Shown: positions 1-8,092 of the stretch, piece after piece
How the letters are laid out: each line of letters begins with the position of its first letter
How positions within the stretch are numbered: the stretch's first letter is position 1
Assembly (NCBI RefSeq): GCF_027498035.1
Contig: NZ_CP114978.1
Span: 3,224,001-3,288,000 of the forward strand
Direction: 5' to 3'
Source: Pseudoxanthomonas sp.
GTDB taxonomy: Bacteria; Pseudomonadota; Gammaproteobacteria; Xanthomonadales; Xanthomonadaceae
Length of the DNA stretch: 64,000 nucleotides
The notes under the pieces: generated by a model
Seen by the model: only the letters and a program-made list of their open reading frames with translations
The model's database searches: none
Told to the model about the DNA's origin: nothing
Position numbers and translations under genes: made by a program

Positions 1-228
1 GGCATGGTGGCCGGCTATTACCTGCCGCGCTGGCAGCAGCTGTTTGCGGCCCTGCGCGCGGCCGCCACGCAGGGCGTCGCGTTCGATGACGCAGCATTCC
101 GCGCCCAGGTCAAGCAATGGGAACTGGCCTGGGTCGCGCAGACTGCGGCGCCGGCAACGCCGGTGCCACCGGCCGATGTCGTGGCCTCGGCCAGGGCGCT
201 GATGCAGCAGCTGGATGCGCAGCCATGA
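1..228 (+). CDS. Alpha-N-acetylglucosaminidase (GH89, NAGLU-like), C-terminal fragment
   Basis: Only the last 75 residues are inside the window; the frame is open from base 1. The segment GYYLPRWQQLF followed by a helical tail resembles the C-terminal domain of NAGLU-type alpha-N-acetylglucosaminidases (human enzyme YYTPRWRLF), which remove terminal alpha-linked GlcNAc from heparan-type glycans. That is recalled from the family, not searched. The stop codon overlaps the ATG of the following HGSNAT/NagX-like gene in an ATGA, so the two are probably translationally coupled. The fragment lies just upstream of nag genes, which fits glycan breakdown feeding GlcNAc catabolism. The catalytic domain and any signal peptide lie outside the window. 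Confidence 0.8.
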   Translation, partial: GMVAGYYLPRWQQLFAALRAAATQGVAFDDAAFRAQVKQWELAWVAQTAAPATPVPPADVVASARALMQQLDAQP

Positions 229-1370
229 GTGCAGTGGGTGCGGCTGCGCCCGACAAGCCGGGGCGTGAGCGCTTCCTGTCGCTGGACGTGTTCCGTGGGC
301 TGACCATTTTCGTGATGATCCTGGTGAACACCGCCGGCCCCGGTGCCGCTTCCTATGCGCAGCTCTCGCATACGAAGTGGTTCGGTTTCACCCTGGCCGA
401 CCTGGTGTTTCCCACGTTCCTGTTCGTCACCGGCAATGCGTTGGCGTTCACCGCCGGCGGTGGCAGCGAGCGTGACTTCCTGCTGCGAACGGGCAAGCGT
501 GCGGCGCTGATCTTCCTGTGCGGGTTCCTGATGTACTGGTATCCGTTCGTGCACCAGGCAGCGGATGGCGGCTGGGCGTTCAACGCCTTCGGCCAGACCC
601 GGGTGATGGGCGTGCTGCAGCGGATCGCGCTGTGCTATTTCGCCGGTGCACTGGCAGTCCGCTACCTGCCGCTACGCGCGTTGCCGGTGCTGGCCATCGG
701 CCTGCTGCTGGCGTACTGGGGCATCCTGTATGGGTTCGGCGCAGCGGGTGCGGAACTGGACAAGCTCGGCAATGCCGGCACCCGGCTGGACCTGTGGCTG
801 CTGGGTCGCGACCACCTGTATCGCAAGGATGGCGGCTTCGATCCGGAAGGCGTGCTGGGCACGCTGCCGGCCATCGTCAATGTGATCGGTGGCTTCCTGG
901 CGGGGCGCTTCCTGATGACTGCAGGCAAGACCCCGCGCGCGGTGCGGCTAATGCTGACGGCTGGCGTGGCGCTGGTGTTGCTGGCGCTGGCCTGGCATCC
1001 GCTGTTCCCGATTGCCAAAAAACTGTGGACCGGCTCGTTCGTGTTGCTGACCGTGGGCCTGGACCTGCTCCTGCTGGGTGCCTGCGTGGGCTGGATCGAG
1101 TTGGGCGGCCACGCGGGCGGGTCGAGCTTCTTCACCGCGATGGGCAAGAACCCGCTGGCGATCTATCTGTTCTCCGAATTGTTCGTGGTCACCCTGCAGC
1201 TGGTCCGCGTGGCGCCGGGCATGGGCCTGTACGACTGGGTGGGAATCTCGGTGTTCCAGGCGCTGACGCCGGGTCCGCTGGGGTCGTTCCTGTGCGCGCT
1301 GGCCTACACCCTGGCCTGCTGGGCGCTGGCCTGGTGGCTGGATCGGCGCAGGATCTATATCCGATTGTGA
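225..1370 (+). CDS. nagX: NagX / HGSNAT-like membrane acyltransferase family protein (DUF5009), copy 1
   Basis: A 381-residue polytopic membrane protein that begins with the family signature RFLSLDVFRGLTIFVMILVN. It is followed by roughly ten hydrophobic segments and a conserved loop around DPEGVLGTLPAIVNV. The family (DUF5009/COG4299) includes human heparan-alpha-glucosaminide N-acetyltransferase and the NagX proteins of bacterial GlcNAc loci. The ATG at 225 was chosen because it overlaps the stop of the NAGLU-like gene and puts the signature near the N terminus; the longer reading frame upstream lies inside that gene. Its precise reaction in bacteria is unsettled. A second, divergent copy lies at 6888-7964. 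Confidence 0.88.
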   Translation: MSAVGAAAPDKPGRERFLSLDVFRGLTIFVMILVNTAGPGAASYAQLSHTKWFGFTLADLVFPTFLFVTGNALAFTAGGGSERDFLLRTGKRAALIFLCGFLMYWYPFVHQAADGGWAFNAFGQTRVMGVLQRIALCYFAGALAVRYLPLRALPVLAIGLLLAYWGILYGFGAAGAELDKLGNAGTRLDLWLLGRDHLYRKDGGFDPEGVLGTLPAIVNVIGGFLAGRFLMTAGKTPRAVRLMLTAGVALVLLALAWHPLFPIAKKLWTGSFVLLTVGLDLLLLGACVGWIELGGHAGGSSFFTAMGKNPLAIYLFSELFVVTLQLVRVAPGMGLYDWVGISVFQALTPGPLGSFLCALAYTLACWALAWWLDRRRIYIRL

Positions 1371-1408
1371 TAAGCGGCCCTGTTGACGAATTCCCCCGGG
1401 GCAGGCAA

Positions 1409-1431
1409 ATTGGTTCTAGATTGGACCTAAT
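1409..1431. promoter_or_regulatory. Candidate operator of the GntR/nag regulon
   Basis: The spacer between nagX and the GntR gene holds ATTGGTTCTAG followed directly by ATTGGACCTAA. This is a near direct repeat with an 11-bp period and also a partial dyad around TCTAGA. DasR/YvoA-type GntR regulators of GlcNAc genes bind TGGTCTAGACCA-like sites, and this stretch resembles a degenerate version. The match is by eye and its use is inferred. Confidence 0.4.
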
Positions 1432-1463
1432 GACTTGCGAGCATTTCGCACAGGGAGTTCCTG

Positions 1464-2219
1464 ATGGCACGGCCCAAGGCGCCGGCTGACCCAAGGCTGG
1501 CATCCATCGTCGTCGATGCCTCGGCGCCGACGCCGCTGTACCTGCAGCTGACCACCCAACTGGTGGACGCCATCAAGAGTGGCCTGTGGAAGGCGGGCGA
1601 AGCCCTGCCGGCCGAGCGGATGCTTTGCGAACAGCTGCAGGTCTCGCGCGTGACCCTGCGGCAGGCGATGGATGCGTTGGTGGAGCAGGGCCTGGTGACC
1701 CGCCGGCAAGGCGCAGGTACGTTCGTGACCTCGCAGATCACCCATCCACTGACTGGCCTGACCAGCTTCAGCGAAACCCTGCGCCTGAAGGGCTACCAGC
1801 CCGGCAGCCAGTGGCTGGATCGGCGCATCCGCCCGGCCCATGGCGAGGAAATCCTGCGCCTGGGCCTGTCGCCGGACGCGCGGGTGGCGTCATTGACGCG
1901 CCTGCGCCGTGCCGACAAGCGGGTGATGGCCTACGAGCACGCGGTGATTCCGCAGCGGGTACTGCCCGAGCCTACCGATGTCGGCGAATCGCTGTACGCG
2001 TGGCTGGACGAACACGGCACGCCGGTCGTGCGCGCGTTGCAGTATTTCCGCGCGATCAACCTGACCGCGCGCATGGCCGAACACCTGGGCATGGAAGAAG
2101 GCGACGCCATCCTGCACGTGGTCCGCGTGGGCTACGCGCGCGATGGCAGCGCCATCGAACTGACCGATACCTACTGCCACAACGACTTCTACGACTTCGT
2201 CGCCGAACTGCGACGTTGA
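1464..2219 (+). CDS. GntR-family transcriptional regulator with UTRA domain (nag regulator)
   Basis: A 251-residue HutC/DasR-subfamily regulator. The N-terminal winged helix (about residues 15-85) contains PLYLQLTTQLVDAIKSGLWK and LQVSRVTLRQAMDALVEQGL. A UTRA ligand domain (about 95-245) follows, beginning HPLTGLTSFSETLRLKG. UTRA domains in this subfamily typically bind GlcNAc-6-P or GlcN-6-P. It sits just upstream of the transporter and ahead of nagB-II and nagA, so it probably represses this locus and itself. Xanthomonad literature uses the names nagQ and nagR for the two regulators of such loci; I am not certain which belongs here and leave the symbol empty. Confidence 0.88.
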   Translation: MARPKAPADPRLASIVVDASAPTPLYLQLTTQLVDAIKSGLWKAGEALPAERMLCEQLQVSRVTLRQAMDALVEQGLVTRRQGAGTFVTSQITHPLTGLTSFSETLRLKGYQPGSQWLDRRIRPAHGEEILRLGLSPDARVASLTRLRRADKRVMAYEHAVIPQRVLPEPTDVGESLYAWLDEHGTPVVRALQYFRAINLTARMAEHLGMEEGDAILHVVRVGYARDGSAIELTDTYCHNDFYDFVAELRR

Positions 2220-2234
2220 GCTTTTCCGCCGCGT

Positions 2235-2253
2235 CGTGGACCTGGTGTCCACG
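2235..2253. promoter_or_regulatory. Inverted repeat upstream of nagP
   Basis: CGTGGAC and GTCCACG flank a 5-nt centre, giving a perfect 7-bp dyad 48 bases before the nagP start. It could be an operator for one of the two local regulators or a weak intercistronic hairpin. There is no T-run after it, so a terminator is less likely. Confidence 0.35.
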
Positions 2254-2300
2254 CGCTTCGGTTCCATCCATCACGAGCTTCAGCCCGGAGTCCATGTTCC

Positions 2301-3569
2301 ATGTCGTCCGATCAGCCAAAAAGCTTTGCCAGTTCGCTCGCCGTCACCGGCCTGCTGTTCTTCATCATCGGGTTCTTCACCTGGATCAATGGGCCGCTGA
2401 TCACCTTCGTGAAGCTGGCGTTCGACCTGGATGAGGTCAAGGCGTTCTTCGTGGTGTTCGTGTTCTACATCTCCTACTTCGTGCTGGCGCTGCCGGCGGC
2501 GGCCGCACTCAAGCTGACCGGCATGAAGAAAGGCCTGGCGCTGAGCCTGGTGGTGATGGCGATCGGCGCGGCGATGTTCGGCCAGTTCTCGACCCAGCGC
2601 TGGTATGCCGGTGCGTTGTCGGGGTTGTTCGTGATCGGCGGCGGCCTGGCGCTGCTGCAGACCGCGGTCAATCCCTATATCTCCATCCTGGGCCCGATCG
2701 AGACCGCGGCGCGCCGCATCGCGTTGATGGGCATCTGCAACAAGTGCGCCGGCATCCTGGCGCCGGTGCTGATCGGTTCGCTGGTGCTGCACGGCATCGG
2801 CGATCTGTCGGCGCAGGTTGCGGCCGCCGATGCGGCCACCAAGGAACAACTGCTCAACACCTTCGCCGCGAAGATCCACGGGCCGTACCTGGTGATGGCC
2901 GGTGTACTGGTGCTGGTGGCGATCTTCATACTGTTCTCGCCGCTGCCCGAATTGAAGCCCAGCGAGGCCAATGCCGAGCGCAGCGACAGCGTTGCGCGTG
3001 GCAGCATCTTCCAGTTCCCGCACCTGTGGCTGGGCGTGCTGTGCCTGTTCACCTACGTCGGTGTGGAAGTACTGGCAGGCGATGCCATCGGCACCTACGG
3101 CAACGGCTTCGGCCTGCCGCTGGATGAAACCAAGTTCTTCACCTCCTTCACCCTGGGCGCGATGCTGCTGGGCTACCTGGCGGGCCTGGTCGCGATCCCG
3201 CGGCTGTTGTCGCAGCAGGCCTACCTGGCGCTGTCGGCCACGCTGGGCGTGGTGTTCGCGCTGGGCGCGTTGTTCACCCATGGCTATGTGTCGGTGGGCT
3301 TCGTGGCCGCGTTGGGCTTTGCCAACGCGATGATGTGGCCGGCGATCTTCCCGCTGGCGATCAAGAGCCTGGGCCGTTTCACCGAAACCGGTTCGGCCCT
3401 GCTGGTGATGGGCATCGCCGGCGGCGCGGTGGTATCGCAGAGCTTTGCCATTCTCAAGCAGCATTTCGATTTCCAGTGGGTGTTCGCCGGACTGGCCGTC
3501 CCTTGCTACCTGTACATCCTGTTCTTTGCCCTGCGCGGCCATCGCGTGGGCCAGGGCGCCGCGCGCTGA
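2301..3569 (+). CDS. nagP: N-acetylglucosamine MFS transporter NagP (FucP family)
   Basis: A 422-residue major facilitator protein with about twelve membrane segments, related to the fucose:H+ symporter family. Visible features are SLAVTGLLFFIIGFFTWINGPLI in helix 1, the loop motif LALLQTAVNPYISILGP, and FANAMMWPAIFPLAIKSLG in the second half. FucP-like carriers placed next to nagA and nagB-II are the usual GlcNAc uptake system of xanthomonads and Alteromonadales. Such carriers import free sugar, so a kinase would be needed; no nagK is visible in the window. The ATG at 2301 directly precedes the first transmembrane segment. Confidence 0.88.
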   Translation: MSSDQPKSFASSLAVTGLLFFIIGFFTWINGPLITFVKLAFDLDEVKAFFVVFVFYISYFVLALPAAAALKLTGMKKGLALSLVVMAIGAAMFGQFSTQRWYAGALSGLFVIGGGLALLQTAVNPYISILGPIETAARRIALMGICNKCAGILAPVLIGSLVLHGIGDLSAQVAAADAATKEQLLNTFAAKIHGPYLVMAGVLVLVAIFILFSPLPELKPSEANAERSDSVARGSIFQFPHLWLGVLCLFTYVGVEVLAGDAIGTYGNGFGLPLDETKFFTSFTLGAMLLGYLAGLVAIPRLLSQQAYLALSATLGVVFALGALFTHGYVSVGFVAALGFANAMMWPAIFPLAIKSLGRFTETGSALLVMGIAGGAVVSQSFAILKQHFDFQWVFAGLAVPCYLYILFFALRGHRVGQGAAR

Positions 3570-3605
3570 CGCGCGGTTTCCGCACTTCTAGGCAGACCCG
3601 CTCCC

Positions 3606-4673
3606 ATGCGTAGACCCACCATCAAGGATGTCGCCGAACGCGCCAAGGTGTCGTTGAAGACCGTGTCGCGCGTGATCAACAACGAGCCATCGGTGATGCA
3701 GGGCACGCGTGCGCGCGTGCTGCGTGCCATCGCCGAGCTGGATTACGAGCCGGACCCGGCTGCGCGCAACCTGCGCAGCGGCACGCCGTTCGTGATCGGC
3801 CTGGTTTACGACAACCCCAATCCGTACCACATCATCGGCGTGCAGAACGGCGTGCTGGCCGCCTGCCGTGAAACCGGGTTCGGCCTGCAGATCCAGCCCT
3901 GCGATTCCACCTCGCCATTGCTGGCCGAGGAGCTGGCCGAATTCGTCCAGCGCTCGCGCCTGGCGGGACTGGTGCTGACCGCGCCGATGTCCGAACGCCC
4001 GGAGCTGATCGCGGCATTGACTGCGCGCGGCATCCAGCTGGTGCGCATCATCGCCGCCACCGAAGACCCTGGCGATGGCCCGCCCTGCGTGTACGTGGAC
4101 GACAAGGACGCGGCCTACGAGATCACCGAGCACCTGATCCAGCTGGGACACCAGCGCATCGGCTTTTTGATGGGCGGGCTGGCGCATCGTTCCTCCACCG
4201 AGCGCTACGCCGGCTACGAGCAGGCGCTGAAGGATTACGGCATCACCCTGGACAAGCACCTGGTGATTCCGGGTGACTACACCTTCGACGACGGCTTCCG
4301 CGGTGCGCGCCGATTGCTGGCGCTGCGCGAACCGCCCACGGCGATCTTCGGTTCCAACGACGAGATCGCCGCCGGCGTGCTGGCCGCGGCCAAGTCCACC
4401 GGCATGAACGTGCCTTACGACCTGTCCATCGCCGGCTTCGAGGACAGCCCGTTTTCCAAGCAGTCCTGGCCGCCGCTGACCACCGCCAAGCAGGCCACCG
4501 AGGACATCGCCAAGCACGCCGCGCGCTTGCTGATCGCGCGCCTGCGCCAGGACGCCTACGACGAATCTCCCATCGCCATGCACAACCAGGGCTTCACGCC
4601 GCAGCTGGTGGTGCGTGGTTCCACCGCGCCGATGCGACCCGCCCGCGCCGAACCCAAGACCCAGACGCCATGA
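3606..4673 (+). CDS. LacI-family transcriptional regulator of the nag locus
   Basis: A 355-residue LacI/GalR repressor. The N-terminal helix-turn-helix is TIKDVAERAKVSLKTVSRVINNEPSV and the hinge helix includes PAARNLRSG. The periplasmic-binding-protein-like core contains FVIGLVYDNPNPYHI, GHQRIGFLMGG, AIFGSNDEIAAGVLAAA and SIAGFEDSPFSKQSWPPLTT. It lies between nagP and nagB-II and its stop overlaps the nagB-II start by 4 nt, so it is cotranscribed with the genes it likely represses. The ligand is probably an amino sugar or its phosphate, by context. The name nagQ or nagR is used for such a gene. Confidence 0.9.
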   Translation: MRRPTIKDVAERAKVSLKTVSRVINNEPSVMQGTRARVLRAIAELDYEPDPAARNLRSGTPFVIGLVYDNPNPYHIIGVQNGVLAACRETGFGLQIQPCDSTSPLLAEELAEFVQRSRLAGLVLTAPMSERPELIAALTARGIQLVRIIAATEDPGDGPPCVYVDDKDAAYEITEHLIQLGHQRIGFLMGGLAHRSSTERYAGYEQALKDYGITLDKHLVIPGDYTFDDGFRGARRLLALREPPTAIFGSNDEIAAGVLAAAKSTGMNVPYDLSIAGFEDSPFSKQSWPPLTTAKQATEDIAKHAARLLIARLRQDAYDESPIAMHNQGFTPQLVVRGSTAPMRPARAEPKTQTP

Positions 4674-5734
4674 CTTCTGCAACACCGCTGCCCGCCGCAG
4701 CCGACACCTTGATGTTCAACGAAGCCGCTTCGACGGCCGACGTGATCGCCGCGCAATTCGCGCGCAACCACGATGCCATCGCCGCGCTGGCCGCCTCGCT
4801 GCGGGAAACGCCGCCGCCATTCGTGGTGACCTGCGCGCGCGGCAGTTCCGATCATGCCGCCACCTTCGGCAAATATCTGTTCGAAACCCAGCTGGGCGTG
4901 GTGACGGCATCGGCATCGCCGTCGATCGGTTCGGTCTACGCGGCGCCGCTGAAGCTGGCCGGCACGCTGTTCATCGTGATCTCCCAGTCCGGCAAGAGCC
5001 CGGACCTGCTGCGCAATGCCGAAGCGGCCAAGCTGGCCGGCGCGCGCGTGGTGGCGCTGGTCAACGTGGAGGATTCACCGCTGGCCCAGTTGGCCGACGT
5101 GGTGATCCCGCTGTGCGCCGGTCCGGAAAAATCCGTGGCCGCCACCAAGAGCTACCTGGCCTCGCTGGCCGCGCTGCTGCAGTTGGCCGCGCACTGGTCG
5201 CAGGACGCCGCGCTGCTCGCGTCGCTGGATGCGCTGCCCGGCGCGCTGCGCAAGGCATGGGCCGTCGATTGGTCGCCGTTGGCCGAAGGCCTGGCCGGCG
5301 CGCACAACCTGTTCGTGCTCGGCCGCGGCCTGGGCCTGGGCGCGGCGCAGGAAGCGGCGCTGAAGTTCAAGGAAACCTGCGGCCTGCACGCCGAAGCCTA
5401 CAGTTCGGCCGAAGTGAAGCATGGCCCGATGGCGCTGGTCGGCCCGGGCTTCCCGGTGCTGTGCTTCGCCCAGCCCGATGGCACCGAAGCCGGCATGCTG
5501 GCCCTGGCCGAGGAGTTCCGTGGCCGCGGCGCGCAGGTGTGGGTCGCTTCGGCATCCGACGACCCCGGATCAAGTCCGGGGCAGGCTTTGCCGCTGGTCG
5601 CCGCGCCGCACCCGGCCTGCGCGCCGCTGATCACCATCCAGAGTTTCTACAAGGCGATCAATGCGCTGGCGTTGGCGCGCGGGCACAATCCCGATGTCCC
5701 GCCGCACCTCAACAAGGTGACTGAAACCGTATGA
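4670..5734 (+). CDS. nagB-II: Glucosamine-6-phosphate deaminase, SIS-domain type (NagB-II)
   Basis: A 354-residue protein with two SIS (sugar isomerase) domains, about residues 35-165 and 200-340. It shows TCARGSSDHAATFGKYLFE, FIVISQSGKSPDLL and the second-domain motif GLGLGAAQEAALKFKETCG. It lacks the glutaminase domain of GlmS, as expected for NagB-II, which converts GlcN-6-P to fructose-6-P plus ammonia. It overlaps the LacI gene and nagA by 4 nt each (ATGA). Residues about 297-304 (DDPGSSPG) are encoded by a 19-bp palindromic repeat and look like an in-frame repeat insertion in a surface loop. Confidence 0.92.
   Translation: MTSATPLPAAADTLMFNEAASTADVIAAQFARNHDAIAALAASLRETPPPFVVTCARGSSDHAATFGKYLFETQLGVVTASASPSIGSVYAAPLKLAGTLFIVISQSGKSPDLLRNAEAAKLAGARVVALVNVEDSPLAQLADVVIPLCAGPEKSVAATKSYLASLAALLQLAAHWSQDAALLASLDALPGALRKAWAVDWSPLAEGLAGAHNLFVLGRGLGLGAAQEAALKFKETCGLHAEAYSSAEVKHGPMALVGPGFPVLCFAQPDGTEAGMLALAEEFRGRGAQVWVASASDDPGSSPGQALPLVAAPHPACAPLITIQSFYKAINALALARGHNPDVPPHLNKVTETV
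5563..5581. repeat. Palindromic repeat inserted in frame within nagB-II
   Basis: CCCCGGA and TCCGGGG flank TCAAG, a perfect 7-bp dyad. The unit CCCCGGATCAAGTCCGGGG is of a type usually scattered between genes in high-GC proteobacteria; here it is translated as DPGSSPG. Recognition of the family is from memory; the dyad and its in-frame position are seen directly. Confidence 0.7.
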
Positions 5735-6882
5735 GTGCCTGTTTTGCGCTGGTCAATGCGCGCGTCTTCACCGCCGGTGGCCTGATCGACAACGCGGCGG
5801 TGGTCGTGGACGCCGGGCGCATCGTCGCCATCACCGATGCAGCAGGCGCGGCCGCTAGGACCGCCGATCTGCATGACCTGGGCGGCGCCTGGCTGGCGCC
5901 CGGCTTCATCGACGTGCAGGTCAACGGCGGCGGCGGCGTGCTGTTCAACAACACGCCCACGGCCGAAGGCATCGACGCCATCGGCCGCGCGCACCGCAAG
6001 TTCGGCACGACTGCCTTCTTGCCCACGCTGATCAGCGACGACGCGGCGACTATGCGCACGGCGATCGATGCCACGCGCGATGCCATCACGCGCGGTATCG
6101 ATGGCGTGCTCGGCATCCACCTGGAAGGCCCGTACCTGGCCAGGGATCGCAAGGGCACGCACGACGCCGGCCAGTTCCGGATTCCGGAAGCCGACGAGAT
6201 CGCCATGGCCACCGCGCTGGACAACGGCATCACGCTGTTGACCGTCGCGCCGGAACAGGTCGGCCCGGAACGCATCGCCGCGCTGATCGCGCGCGGCGCG
6301 ATCGTGGTGGCCGGCCATACCGCCGGCAACTACGAGCAGATCCGCGCGGGACTGGAAGCGGGCCTGCGTGGCTTCACCCATCTGTTCAACGCCATGTCGC
6401 CGTTGCAGGGGCGCAGCCCCGGCGCGGTGGGCGCGGCGCTGGAGGACCGCGACACCTGGTGCGGCATCATCGTCGACGGCGTGCACGTGCATCCGGCGAG
6501 CCTGCGGGTCGCGCTGGCGGCCAAGCCACGCGGCAAGCTGCTGCTGGTGACCGACGCGATGCCGATGGTTGGCGCCGACAGCCCCAGCTTCGACCTGTAC
6601 GGCGAAACCATCACCGAAGTCGATGGCGTGGTGCGCAATGCCGCCGGCACGCTCGCTGGTTCGGCACTGGACATGGCCAGCGCGGTGCGCAACAGCGTGG
6701 CGCTGCTCGGCCTGCCGCTGGAAGAAGCGCTGCGCATGGCGGCGTTGTATCCGGCGCAGTTCCTCAGGCTGGAGCACGAGCGCGGCAGCATCGCGCCGGG
6801 CCTGCGTGCGGACCTGGTGGCGTTGGATGATGACCTGCAGGTCATCGAGACCTGGGTCGGCGGCGTCGCGTCCGCCGGCTGA
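5731..6882 (+). CDS. nagA: N-acetylglucosamine-6-phosphate deacetylase
   Basis: A 383-residue amidohydrolase that turns GlcNAc-6-P into GlcN-6-P and acetate, the step before NagB-II. Family motifs appear in order: GFIDVQVNGGGGVLFN, GIHLEGPYLARDRKGTHD (metal-binding Glu), VAGHTAGNYEQI and GFTHLFNAMSPLQGR (metal and substrate His), and LLLVTDAMPMVGAD (catalytic Asp). Length is normal for NagA (about 380). The start overlaps nagB-II by 4 nt, and a nagX paralogue follows after 5 nt, so the four genes from the LacI regulator onward form one transcription unit. Confidence 0.96.
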   Translation: MSACFALVNARVFTAGGLIDNAAVVVDAGRIVAITDAAGAAARTADLHDLGGAWLAPGFIDVQVNGGGGVLFNNTPTAEGIDAIGRAHRKFGTTAFLPTLISDDAATMRTAIDATRDAITRGIDGVLGIHLEGPYLARDRKGTHDAGQFRIPEADEIAMATALDNGITLLTVAPEQVGPERIAALIARGAIVVAGHTAGNYEQIRAGLEAGLRGFTHLFNAMSPLQGRSPGAVGAALEDRDTWCGIIVDGVHVHPASLRVALAAKPRGKLLLVTDAMPMVGADSPSFDLYGETITEVDGVVRNAAGTLAGSALDMASAVRNSVALLGLPLEEALRMAALYPAQFLRLEHERGSIAPGLRADLVALDDDLQVIETWVGGVASAG

Positions 6883-6887
6883 AAGCG

Positions 6888-7964
6888 ATGGGTAACCCCA
6901 CGGCCCCGCGTTTTGCCTCGGTCGATGCGCTGCGCGGGCTGACCGTCGCGGCCATGCTGCTGGTCAACGATCCGGGCGATTGGGCGCATGTCTTCGCGCC
7001 CTTGCTGCATTCGGAATGGAACGGCTGCACACCCACCGATCTGGTGTTCCCGTTTTTCCTGTTCATCGTCGGCGTTTCGATCGCGCTCGGCGTGGTGCCG
7101 CGGATCGAGGCCGGCGCCGATCCAGCGCCGCTGCGGCGTGCGCTGTGGATCCGCGCGCTGCGCATCATCGGGATCGGACTGGCGATCAACCTGCTGGGCT
7201 GGTGGCTGTTGGACAAGCCGTACTTCCGGCCGTGGGGCGTGCTGCAGCGGATCGGCCTGTGTTTCCTGGTCGTGGGCTACGTGGCGACGCGACCGGCGCC
7301 GCGCGTGCAGGACACGCTGATCGCCGTCTTGCTGCTGGGGTACTGGGCACTGCTCGGCCTGACCGGTGGCTTTGCGCCGTGGACCAACCTGGCCAGTCGC
7401 GTGGACACTGCATTGCTGGGTCCGCTGGTATACGAATTCGATCCAGTGACTGGCCGCGGGCACGATCCGGAAGGCCTGCTCAGCACGCTGCCGTCCATCG
7501 CGACCACGCTGATTGGCCTGCATGCCGGCGGCTGGCTGCGTCGCGGCCGGGTGCATCGGCTGCTGCCCGGCGCGCTGGGTTGCCTGCTGGTCGGCTGGCT
7601 GTGGTCGGCTGCGGTGCCATGGAACAAGAACCTGTGGACGCCTTCATTCGTGCTGTGGACGGCCGGATGGGCGATGGCGCTGCTCTGGCTCTTCCATCAG
7701 TTCGTCGACCGTCGCGGCTGGCCGCCGCTGGGCCGTGCGCTGGGCATCAATGCAATCACCGTGTACGCAGGTTCGGCGGTGATGTTCCTGCTGCTGTACG
7801 CGGTGGGCGCTTGGGATGCCATCTATCGCATCGGCTATGCCGACTGGATGACGCCACGCTTCGGCCCCTACCTGCCGTCACTGGCTTTCGGGCTGGTGTT
7901 TACCGGCATCTGGTGGGCGATCGCCAAGTGGATGGAAAAGCGCGGGATTGTGATCAAGGTGTAG
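6888..7964 (+). CDS. nagX: NagX / HGSNAT-like membrane acyltransferase family protein (DUF5009), copy 2
   Basis: A 358-residue polytopic membrane protein of the same family as the gene at 225-1370. It has the signature RFASVDALRGLTVAAMLLVND, the region TDLVFPFFLFIVGVSIALG, a conserved DPEGLLSTLPSI loop and a second signature LGINAITVYAGS. It is the last gene of the nag unit, 5 nt after nagA. This copy matches the usual position of nagX in xanthomonad GlcNAc loci, while copy 1 is coupled to a glycosidase. The two are clearly divergent, so they are probably specialised rather than a recent duplication. The exact reaction is not established. Confidence 0.88.
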   Translation: MGNPTAPRFASVDALRGLTVAAMLLVNDPGDWAHVFAPLLHSEWNGCTPTDLVFPFFLFIVGVSIALGVVPRIEAGADPAPLRRALWIRALRIIGIGLAINLLGWWLLDKPYFRPWGVLQRIGLCFLVVGYVATRPAPRVQDTLIAVLLLGYWALLGLTGGFAPWTNLASRVDTALLGPLVYEFDPVTGRGHDPEGLLSTLPSIATTLIGLHAGGWLRRGRVHRLLPGALGCLLVGWLWSAAVPWNKNLWTPSFVLWTAGWAMALLWLFHQFVDRRGWPPLGRALGINAITVYAGSAVMFLLLYAVGAWDAIYRIGYADWMTPRFGPYLPSLAFGLVFTGIWWAIAKWMEKRGIVIKV

Positions 7965-7973
7965 GTCACGCTG

Positions 7974-8002
7974 ACCGGTGCCAGCATTGCTGCGGCACCG
8001 GT
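7974..8002 (+). terminator. Hairpin after the nag unit
   Basis: ACCGGTGCC and GGCACCGGT form a 9-bp stem, with a further AGC/GCT pair inside the loop, starting 10 nt after the nagX stop. It is followed by GTTGT rather than a full T-run, so termination would be weak or factor-assisted. Confidence 0.5.
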
Positions 8003-8092
8003 GTTGTCCGCTTGCTCTGCCCGTCACGGATCGATGCACGTTGATGCAAAGCTTCGTTTGCCGCGGGCATTCCGGCGAGCACGCAGGGGCGA

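Noticed and set aside
2280..3542. 420-codon minus-strand frame
   Set aside because: It mirrors nagP; composition is antisense-like (Arg/Gln/His rich) and no motif is seen.
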